Below are positions 57,967 to 64,000 of a DNA stretch of 64,000 bases, piece by piece; the stretch's first letter is position 1; every line of letters starts with the position of its first letter. The stretch is from an uncultured Clostridia bacterium. GTDB lineage: Bacteria > Bacillota > Clostridia > UBA1381. The stretch is taken from contig CAKSSN010000005.1 of the NCBI GenBank assembly GCA_934489015.1, positions 62,001-126,000 of the forward strand, read 5' to 3'. The position numbers and the translations under genes were made by a program. The notes below the pieces were generated by a model. The model was not told the DNA's origin and did not search any database. It worked only from the letters and a program-made list of their open reading frames with translations.

Positions 57967-60153
57967 ATGCACAGAAAAAACAATAAAATATCGTTTGACT
58001 TCAAGGTGTGGCTGTGCAGCTTTCTTGTTACGGCAGTTCTGCTTTCGTGCTTTTTCGTTTATGTTTACGCCATAGAGAAAAAGCAGGGCATAAGGGTTAT
58101 GGAAAACTATAATCAGAATATTATAACAAGCGTAAGCCAGAGCTTTTCAATGATTAACAAGATGACGGAAAGTCAGGGCGTCAGAATTTTAAATCTGCCG
58201 ACCGCCACGAGCCTTATTTACCGTGAAAACAGCGATCAAAATCAGCATACTCTCGATATTAACGCATTTACGCGCGAAATAAGCACAATACCGTATCTTG
58301 AGTCTGCCGTTACGTATAACAGCCTGACTAAAAAGTTTGAATATTATAATGGTGGCAGCCTTAAGAACAAGGCGAATATTGATGATATATTAAATAACGG
58401 AAAAAAGCTTTATCCGTACACGCCGTATATAACAATGCTTTCGCGCGGCGACGGCAGCCGTTATCCCGTTATAACGTATTATTGCTATGATTTTCTCGAC
58501 GGCAACACAATGAAAGGCACGATTGCAATAAGCGTACGCTTTGAATGGCTTGAAAACATAATGTCCGGTCTTGACGGAATGAATATAATGCTTCTTGATA
58601 AATCGGGTAATGTGCTGTATAATTATGCAAATCCGAAAAGCTTTGATATTGACGATAAATACCGCGAAAATGTGCTTTCCGGAAGCGGCTTTACGCAAAG
58701 CGGCGATGGCGGGAGCAAATATGTTTCCGCCGGTGAGCTCGGAAGCAGCGATTATTATGTTGTCTGCGAGCAGGACTATTCGGTAATTTATTCCGACTAC
58801 ATGAAGCAGATGAGAATAAACCTTTTCCTGCTTGCACTTGCTATGGCAATATTCACTGTCGGCGCCGCAAGAGCAATATCGAGCTATATTTCGCGCCCGA
58901 TTAAAAAGATGTCGGCATATATCACAAGCGGCAGAAAGGCGAAAATAACCGATGATGTTTTTGAGAAAATTTACGGGATTTTAAAGGAAAATCCGTATAA
59001 TACGTTTCAGCTCGGCGAGATGAAAAAGGCGATTTTGTCTTACCGCGAGCAGAATAATCTTGTTGTTCTTTTAAATGACGGCAGAGAAAAGCTCTCCGAT
59101 GACGATTATTATTTGCTGAGCGAATTTTTCGGCAGCGGTGCAGTTGTCGGAATTGAGCTGCTTTTTGAACATTCGGCAAATTCGCAGAGAGTAAGAGATA
59201 TATGCGCCGCGCATTTTGACGGAGCTTTGGAATATAAAATTGCGGCGGTTGAATATAACGATTTTGTTTTGCTGATTAAAAATGCCCATGATGCCGAGCA
59301 TATAACGCGCTCTGCCGGGCTGCTTGCAAGAGCGCTCGGAGAGAAGCTCTCTCAGCTTGTGTCGGTGTTTATAAGCGCGCCGCATGCATTTTCGGATATC
59401 GGCAGGCTTTATGGCGAGCTTAGGTTTATAAGAAGCTATGAGCTTATTTACAGTCGCGGCTGCATACTCGATAAAAAGACTATTGAGGAAAATCTTGCTC
59501 CGGGCAGCCCTGCTTATCCCGTCAGAGAAGAAAACAACATCCTGAGCGCTATTTCAAAAAAGGACGCCGCCGAAGCGGAGCTTTTGTTTGATAAATTTCT
59601 CTCCGAGATTATCGGCAGCACGGTTGACGATTTCCGCGCTTCAATACTGCGGCTTACGGTAAATATTCAGGCAATGCTCGAAAAAGAGGGCAGGGGAGAA
59701 AGAATAGGCGAAATAGTAAGGCAGATACCGAAATACGAAACAATGAACGACGTGTGCAGAGGCTTTGCGGAGCTTGTTGATATTTGCTGCCGCGAAAATG
59801 TTCGGACGGAAAATGTCGGCTACAGCCGCGAAATAAATTACATGATTGAATACATTGAAAGAAATTTTTCAAATCCGCTTTTAAACGCCGATATGATTGC
59901 CGGCGAGCTTAAAATTTCCGCGCCGTACTGCTCCAAAAAATTCAGGGGCGAAACGGGTATGTCGATAAACAAATATCTCACGGAATACAGGCTTAAAAAG
60001 GCGGTTGATTACCTTGACAAAACAGATGAGAGCATTAACTCTGTTTATGAAAAAATAGGGTTTGGAAATGAGAGTAATTTCTACAGACAGTTTAAAAAAT
60101 ATTACGGAGTTACTCCCGGAGAATACAAATCGATAAAGCAGAAAAAAGCATAG
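57967..60153 (+). CDS. Membrane-bound AraC-family regulator with extracytoplasmic sensor
   Basis: A 728-residue one-component regulator. TM1 (about residues 14-35) and TM2 (about 282-305) flank an extracytoplasmic Cache-like sensor; the cytoplasmic part has a HAMP-like stretch, a middle region and a C-terminal AraC double helix-turn-helix (about 625-725, ending YGVTPGEYKSIKQ). Such proteins adjoin LplB/YtcP-type importers and respond to extracellular oligosaccharides. AAGGAGG is 6 nt before the ATG. It lies 40 nt after the heparinase-like gene and is the best candidate to bind the TTTACAG repeats in both promoters. Confidence 0.9.
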   Translation: MHRKNNKISFDFKVWLCSFLVTAVLLSCFFVYVYAIEKKQGIRVMENYNQNIITSVSQSFSMINKMTESQGVRILNLPTATSLIYRENSDQNQHTLDINAFTREISTIPYLESAVTYNSLTKKFEYYNGGSLKNKANIDDILNNGKKLYPYTPYITMLSRGDGSRYPVITYYCYDFLDGNTMKGTIAISVRFEWLENIMSGLDGMNIMLLDKSGNVLYNYANPKSFDIDDKYRENVLSGSGFTQSGDGGSKYVSAGELGSSDYYVVCEQDYSVIYSDYMKQMRINLFLLALAMAIFTVGAARAISSYISRPIKKMSAYITSGRKAKITDDVFEKIYGILKENPYNTFQLGEMKKAILSYREQNNLVVLLNDGREKLSDDDYYLLSEFFGSGAVVGIELLFEHSANSQRVRDICAAHFDGALEYKIAAVEYNDFVLLIKNAHDAEHITRSAGLLARALGEKLSQLVSVFISAPHAFSDIGRLYGELRFIRSYELIYSRGCILDKKTIEENLAPGSPAYPVREENNILSAISKKDAAEAELLFDKFLSEIIGSTVDDFRASILRLTVNIQAMLEKEGRGERIGEIVRQIPKYETMNDVCRGFAELVDICCRENVRTENVGYSREINYMIEYIERNFSNPLLNADMIAGELKISAPYCSKKFRGETGMSINKYLTEYRLKKAVDYLDKTDESINSVYEKIGFGNESNFYRQFKKYYGVTPGEYKSIKQKKA

Positions 60154-60176
60154 GCAGCTTTGATTTGTAATACACG

Positions 60177-60204
60177 AAAAAACGGCATTGTTATGCCGTT
60201 TTTT
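60177..60204 (+). terminator. Terminator after the AraC-type regulator
   Basis: The perfect 12-bp A/T-flanked stem AAAAAACGGCAT/ATGCCGTTTTTT with a TGTT loop separates the heparinase-regulator unit from the transporter operon. Confidence 0.92.
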
Positions 60205-60221
60205 GTGCTTAATGATTTAAA

Positions 60222-60248
60222 TTTACAGTGATATAATCGTTTTTACAG
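60222..60248 (+). promoter_or_regulatory. Tandem TTTACAG operator, permease operon
   Basis: TTTACAG at 60222-60228 and 60242-60248, exactly 20 bp apart; the second is within TCGTTTTTACAG, as in the other promoter, and abuts the -35. Confidence 0.65.
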
Positions 60249-60277
60249 TTGACCGCCGCTGCGTTTTGAGTTAAAAT
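60249..60277 (+). promoter_or_regulatory. Promoter of the permease operon
   Basis: TTGACC (60249-60254), 17-nt spacer, TAAAAT (60272-60277). Confidence 0.7.
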
Positions 60278-60314
60278 ATAATCATAAAACAGCAGCGTGA
60301 AAGGATGATACGGG

Positions 60315-61262
60315 TTGAAGATTAAAACAGGCAGCCGAACGGTCAGGACGGCAAAATCAAAATTCGGCAGGAGAAATACAATCGAGCTTTTTATTATGGC
60401 AGCTGTTCCGCTTGCGCTTTTGATATGCTTTGCATATATTCCACTTCTGGGACTGCAAATGGCATTTAAAAAGTTTAACTACATAGACGGAATTTGGGGC
60501 TCTCCGTGGAACGGATTTAAAAATTTTGAATTTCTTTTCTCGTCGGGAGATTTATGGAGAATTACAAAAAATACTCTTGTTTTAAACTGTATGTTTATAT
60601 TAACGACAACGGTAGGCGGAATTGTGTTCGGAATAATTCTCGACGAAATACGTCAGCGTTTTGCGATAAGGATTTATCAGACGGCAATGTTTCTGCCGTA
60701 TCTGCTTTCCGCATCGGTAATCGCGTACATCGCATTTTCGTTTTTAAACACGGAGTACGGAGTTATAAACACGATTATAAAAGAGTTTGGCGGACAGGCG
60801 ATTATGTGGTATTCCGATCCGAAATACTGGCATACGATTTTGGTTATTATAAACCTGTGGAAAGGCTTGGGCTACAGCATTATAATTTACTATGCGAGCA
60901 TTATTTCAATTGACGCGTCATTTTACGAGGCGGCGGCAATTGACGGCGCAAGCTGGCTTCAGTCAAGGCTGTATATCACAATACCGTTTATAACGCCTAT
61001 GATTGTAACGCTCTTTATAATGAATGTCGGCAGCATATTCTATGCGGATTTCGGACTTTTCTACATGGTCCCGAAAAATCAGGGCGTGCTTTATCCGGCA
61101 ACGGACGTTATAGACACATATGTATACCGTGCGCTGATGGTTGACGCCGATTATGCAAAGTCGGCAGCAACGGGACTTTATCAGTCGTTTGTGGGATTTG
61201 TTATAGTGCTTCTTGCAAATAAGGTTGCAAAGCGTTATAACGAAAACAGTGCAATATTTTAA
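60315..61262 (+). CDS. Carbohydrate ABC transporter permease (LplB/UgpA-type)
   Basis: A 315-residue permease with six helices and the EAA loop (YEAAAIDGASWLQSRLYITIPFI). The N-terminal AYIPLLGLQMAFKKF is typical of LplB-like permeases for complex oligosaccharides. It starts at TTG (60315), about 9 nt from AAAGGAT. It pairs with the next permease to form a heterodimeric channel; the ATPase is not in the window and may be a shared MsmX-type protein. Confidence 0.92.
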   Translation: MKIKTGSRTVRTAKSKFGRRNTIELFIMAAVPLALLICFAYIPLLGLQMAFKKFNYIDGIWGSPWNGFKNFEFLFSSGDLWRITKNTLVLNCMFILTTTVGGIVFGIILDEIRQRFAIRIYQTAMFLPYLLSASVIAYIAFSFLNTEYGVINTIIKEFGGQAIMWYSDPKYWHTILVIINLWKGLGYSIIIYYASIISIDASFYEAAAIDGASWLQSRLYITIPFITPMIVTLFIMNVGSIFYADFGLFYMVPKNQGVLYPATDVIDTYVYRALMVDADYAKSAATGLYQSFVGFVIVLLANKVAKRYNENSAIF

Positions 61263-61278
61263 GAGAGGAGGTTATTTT

Positions 61279-62157
61279 ATGGTACAGAATAAAGGTAAAA
61301 AGGCGCTTGGCATTGCGGCGGCGCACGCGGTTTTTATAATATTGTCGCTTTTGTGCGTAATTCCGATTATAATGCTCGTTTCAATTTCGCTTTCGGATAA
61401 CGGAGAAATTTTAAGACACGGATATTCATTTATTCCGCGCGGCATTAATCTGGAAGCGTACAGATACATATTCAAGGACGCAAGCAAAATTGCAAACGCA
61501 TATAAAATAACGTTTTTCTCAACGGTTGTCGGAACGTTCTTTTCGATGCTCTGCACGGTTTTGCTGGCGTATGTAATATCGAGAAAAAACTTTGCGTACA
61601 GAAAAATCGTTTCGTTCGTGATAATGTTTACAATGCTCTTTCATGCCGGAATGTTTCCGTCATATTACTGGATAACAAACGGACTGCATATGAAAAATAA
61701 TCTTTGGGTGCTTATTCTGCCCGGCTGCGTTACGGCATGGAACATACTTCTTATGAAGTCGTTTTTCCTTGCGATGCCGGATGAAATAGTTGAAGCGGCA
61801 ATGATTGACGGCTGCAATAATTTCGGAATACTTTTCCGCATAGTTCTTCCGCTTTCAAAGGCGGCGATTGCAACTGTCGGACTGTTTACCATTTTGAGAT
61901 ATTTTAACGACTGGCAGTCCTCAATGCTTTATATGAAGGAGGAGAGAATTTCAATTCAGTATTTCCTTTATAAAACGCTCAATAATATAGCGGCGGCGCA
62001 GGCGAACACGTCCGTGCTTCAGTCCTATGAGGTGTTCCCTCAGGAGCCTGTGCGTATGGCTATAGCGGTTATAGCGATTGCTCCGATAATTGTTGTTTTC
62101 CCGTTTTTGCAGAAGTATTTTGTAAAGGGAATAACGCTCGGTGCGGTTAAAGGCTAA
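61279..62157 (+). CDS. Carbohydrate ABC transporter permease (YtcP/UgpE-type)
   Basis: A 292-residue permease with six helices and EAA loop VEAAMIDGCNNFGILFRIVLPLSKA; MLFHAGMFPSYYWI is characteristic of the YtcP/CUT1 partner of LplB. The frame opens earlier, inside the preceding gene, but the ATG at 61279 has GAGGAGG upstream. It lies 16 nt after the first permease. Confidence 0.92.
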   Translation: MVQNKGKKALGIAAAHAVFIILSLLCVIPIIMLVSISLSDNGEILRHGYSFIPRGINLEAYRYIFKDASKIANAYKITFFSTVVGTFFSMLCTVLLAYVISRKNFAYRKIVSFVIMFTMLFHAGMFPSYYWITNGLHMKNNLWVLILPGCVTAWNILLMKSFFLAMPDEIVEAAMIDGCNNFGILFRIVLPLSKAAIATVGLFTILRYFNDWQSSMLYMKEERISIQYFLYKTLNNIAAAQANTSVLQSYEVFPQEPVRMAIAVIAIAPIIVVFPFLQKYFVKGITLGAVKG

Positions 62158-62159
62158 GG

Positions 62160-62345
62160 GTGTTAAAAAGCTTCGGGAGCGCAAGAAAAGATAAATGATA
62201 GAATTATTTCTTTTCTTGCAATCGGCAAGCTTCGCCGCTCGGCGTCAGTTTGCTCTGTTTCAAGGCTTTTTCCCTATCCGTTTTAAAATGATGTAAAGGC
62301 AGCCCTAAAAGGTCGATTGACTTTTTCCACGCTGCCCGTAAAATA
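62160..62345 (+). other. Intercistronic stem-loops between permease and binding-protein genes
   Basis: An 11-bp stem GCAAGAAAAGA (62181-62191)/TCTTTTCTTGC (62209-62219) and a second hairpin GGCAGC (62298-62303)/GCTGCC (62331-62336) with an inner AAAGGTC/GACTTTT stem. Neither has a T tract. They probably stabilise or process the message so that the binding protein is made in excess. Confidence 0.55.
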
Positions 62346-62368
62346 AAAAGAAAAGAGGTAATAAGAAA

Positions 62369-63841
62369 ATGAAAAAAACAAAGAAATTAACGGCTCTGCT
62401 GCTTGCGGTGGCTATGCTCGGCAGCTTTGCAGGCTGCGGCGAGAAAAAGGAAAACGCGTCAGATGATATTCCTACATTAAACTGGGCGCTGTTTTTTAAG
62501 GAACAGGCAGATTTAAAAGAGGTTGAAGCGGAGGTTAATAAAATAACCGAAAAGGAGATAGGCGCAAGAATTAATATAATGAGAATTGAAGAGGGCGACT
62601 ATAACCAGAAAATTCAGCTTGGCCTTGCAGGCGGCGAGGATATTGACATTTGCAATATGGCGCCGAGATTTGGCTTCCTGTCGCACGTGTCAAGAGGTGC
62701 ATTTTTACCGCTTGACGAGATAATAGACAAGGAAGCACCGGAAACCTACGATATAATGCCGGAGAGCTTTTGGGAGGCAACAAAGGTCGGCGGCAAGATT
62801 TACGGTATTCCGAATTATCAGATAGTCGGCAGAATGAACGGCTTCGTTGCCCAGAAGGATTTGCTTGACAAATATAATTTTGATTTGTCACAGGTTAAAA
62901 AGCTTGAAGATATTGAGCCGTTTTTGAAGGCGGTAAAGGACGGAGAGGAGTCTAATATGATTGCTTCGGGAATAACCGGAGGCTCATATGCATGGGGACT
63001 TTCTCATTACGTGGGCTTTGAGGCAATAGGCTCCGAAAAATATCCGACAGCTATACGTAATAACGATGAAACGCTTACGGTTGTAAACCAGTTTGAAACG
63101 GAGGAATTTAAAAATTACTGCAAGCTTATGAGGGATTGGTATCAAAAGGGCTATGTTGCACAGGCAGGCGCGTCCGACAGCGAATCAGACCTTTTGCAGC
63201 AGGGACTTATAGCTTCAAGGGTTGACAATGTTGCGCCCGGTATGGAGGAAAACTTTGAAAAGCAGATGGGCGGCAGGAAGGTAGAAACTCAGGTTATAGA
63301 TCCGCCGTTTGTAAACACGGCGAACATAATCGCAACAATGAACTGCATTAATGCAAGAACGAAATATCCGGAGCTTTGCGTTAAATTTTTAAGCCTTGTA
63401 AACCGTAACGTTGATAACATTTACAATACTCTTGTTTTCGGTATAGAGGGCAAGCATTATAACAAAACAGGTGACAACAGAATTGAAAAAATTGCCGATT
63501 CCGGCTATGACATGAGCGGATATTCATGGGAATTGGGAAACAACTTTAATGCTTATGTTTACGGAAATCAGTCTGACGACTTGTGGGAGCAGACAGCAAA
63601 GATAAACGATGAAGCAACCGTTTCAATGATTTTGGGCTTTACGTTTGATATTGAGCCGGTACAGACGGAGCTTTCCTCATGCCAGGCTGTTGTTGACGAA
63701 TATTTAGGGCCTATAGCAAGAGGCTCTGTCGATATTGACACGGAGCTGCCGAAATTTATTGAAAAGCTCAAAGCGGCAGGCTCTGACAAGGTTATAGAGG
63801 AAGCGCAGAAGCAGATTAATGAATGGAAAGCGCAGAAATAA
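62369..63841 (+). CDS. Carbohydrate ABC transporter substrate-binding lipoprotein
   Basis: A 490-residue family-1-type solute-binding protein (LipO-like). The signal peptide ends in lipobox FAGC with lipidated Cys23. Mature sequence has the two-lobed binding-protein pattern, including DICNMAPRFGFLSHVSRGAF and GKIYGIPNYQIVGRMNG. Its neighbours suggest an imported oligosaccharide that is a substrate of the heparinase-like protein. Preceded by AGAGGT and the stem-loop region. Confidence 0.92.
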   Translation: MKKTKKLTALLLAVAMLGSFAGCGEKKENASDDIPTLNWALFFKEQADLKEVEAEVNKITEKEIGARINIMRIEEGDYNQKIQLGLAGGEDIDICNMAPRFGFLSHVSRGAFLPLDEIIDKEAPETYDIMPESFWEATKVGGKIYGIPNYQIVGRMNGFVAQKDLLDKYNFDLSQVKKLEDIEPFLKAVKDGEESNMIASGITGGSYAWGLSHYVGFEAIGSEKYPTAIRNNDETLTVVNQFETEEFKNYCKLMRDWYQKGYVAQAGASDSESDLLQQGLIASRVDNVAPGMEENFEKQMGGRKVETQVIDPPFVNTANIIATMNCINARTKYPELCVKFLSLVNRNVDNIYNTLVFGIEGKHYNKTGDNRIEKIADSGYDMSGYSWELGNNFNAYVYGNQSDDLWEQTAKINDEATVSMILGFTFDIEPVQTELSSCQAVVDEYLGPIARGSVDIDTELPKFIEKLKAAGSDKVIEEAQKQINEWKAQK

Positions 63842-63857
63842 GAATATGTCTGTCTTT

Positions 63858-63873
63858 GCCGCATATGTGCGGC
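63858..63873 (+). other. Short hairpin after the binding-protein gene
   Basis: GCCGCA/TGCGGC with a TATG loop and only three following T residues; at best a weak or attenuating terminator. Confidence 0.4.
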
Positions 63874-63894
63874 TTTGAAAGGAGCTAATAGTTA

Positions 63895-63993
63895 AAGGTC
63901 TGAAAAAAGTCCATAGCACACAGCTTTTTGCTCGTGGCGGTTTCAGCCTTAAACTTTGTGCCATGCGCACGGAAAGGAATAACTATAAAAATG
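63895..63993 (+). promoter_or_regulatory. Structured leader (copy 2 of the cinA-type element)
   Basis: The closing stem AAGG-t-CTGAAA (63895-63905, one bulged T)/TTTCAGCCTT (63941-63950) encloses CCATAGCACACAGCTTTTTG, then CTCGTGGCGG. Then GTGC (63958-63961)/GCAC (63967-63970) abuts GGAAAGGAAT, and the ATG follows at 63991. It matches the cinA leader in core, order and 3' module but lacks the roughly 45-nt insertion. Confidence 0.7.
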
Positions 63994-64000
63994 AGAAAAA
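63991..64000 (+). CDS. Start of an unidentified gene (cut by window edge)
   Basis: Only ATGAGAAAAA is visible (M-R-K). GGAAAGGA sits 12 nt upstream, as at cinA. By position it could belong to the carbohydrate locus, but the product cannot be named. Confidence 0.5.

Noticed and set aside
60554..60913. 119-codon plus-strand frame inside the first permease gene
   Set aside because: It lies wholly within a well-supported permease in another frame and resembles nothing.
1..64000. CRISPR arrays, insertion sequences, prophage genes, rRNA
   Set aside because: I looked for repeat-spacer patterns, transposase or integrase motifs, phage structural genes and rRNA signatures and saw none.

Overview
The window looks like the chromosome of an anaerobic, endospore-forming (or spore-gene-bearing) Clostridia member of moderate GC, possibly a gut lineage. 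The support is spoIIE, fermentative adhE and ldh, FtsZ/MurA/MreBCD/MinCD genes typical of Gram-positive rods, lipoprotein-anchored ABC binding proteins, near-consensus sigma-A promoters and many strong Rho-independent terminators. Most of the window is housekeeping. I see no phage, insertion sequence or CRISPR array, and one tRNA (Gln, CTG).

Layout. 1-2.1 kb: a MarR regulator with a near-perfect promoter, followed by decayed remnants of a MATE exporter joined to a cytidylate-kinase-like gene. 2.2-4.7 kb: an EamA transporter, a hairpin-rich leader and a membrane-anchored transglutaminase-like protein. 4.8-8.2 kb (minus): murA-divIB-ftsZ. 8.4-11.8 kb (minus): adhE coupled to a small APH-fold kinase. 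12.2-14.5 kb: spoIIE with a 21-nt spaced promoter. 14.5-17.8 kb: an AraC regulator divergent from transaldolase-ROK kinase-SIS isomerase. 18-20.2 kb (minus): a polar amino-acid ABC importer. 20.4-24.4 kb: cysteine desulfurase-ThiI (tRNA thiolation), a structured leader, CinA and a small conserved protein. 24.4-27 kb (minus): BlaI/BlaR1-type sensor pair without a beta-lactamase. 27.4-31.2 kb: tRNA-Gln, upp, ldh, radical SAM protein. 31.3-34.9 kb: NUDIX, ZapA, U32, Maf. 34.9-42.3 kb: mreBCD-PBP2-minCD, methylglyoxal synthase-like gene, Mrp ATPase. 42.3-48.1 kb: C_GCAxxG_C_C protein, phosphopantetheinyl transferase, miaB, YlbF, mutS. 48-54.8 kb: two NAD(P)-dependent oxidoreductases, PrsA-like foldase, EamA exporters, metA, HAD phosphatase. 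54.9-64 kb: a carbohydrate locus with a heparinase II/III-like protein, a membrane AraC regulator, LplB/YtcP-type permeases and a lipoprotein binding protein.

The most interesting signals are non-coding. (1) A structured leader upstream of cinA recurs upstream of the gene that begins at the right edge of the window; it has a closing stem, a shared core and a small hairpin next to the ribosome binding site, and upp may carry a shortened relative. (2) TTTACAG direct repeats with an exact 20-bp period occur in both promoters of the carbohydrate locus and are probably operators of the AraC-type regulator encoded between them. (3) A nearly fully paired hairpin cluster lies upstream of the transglutaminase-like gene. 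(4) A perfect 14-bp tandem repeat of palindromic units lies upstream of adhE. (5) The spoIIE promoter has the long spacing and Spo0A-box-like sites known from Bacillus. (6) upp and minD have nearly identical promoters.

The protein-level oddities are a methylglyoxal synthase homologue lacking the usual second histidine, a ROK kinase lacking the zinc cysteines, minCD without an adjacent minE, and a heparinase-like protein with extracellular-type modules but no signal peptide. All calls come from reading the sequence; no database search was run.
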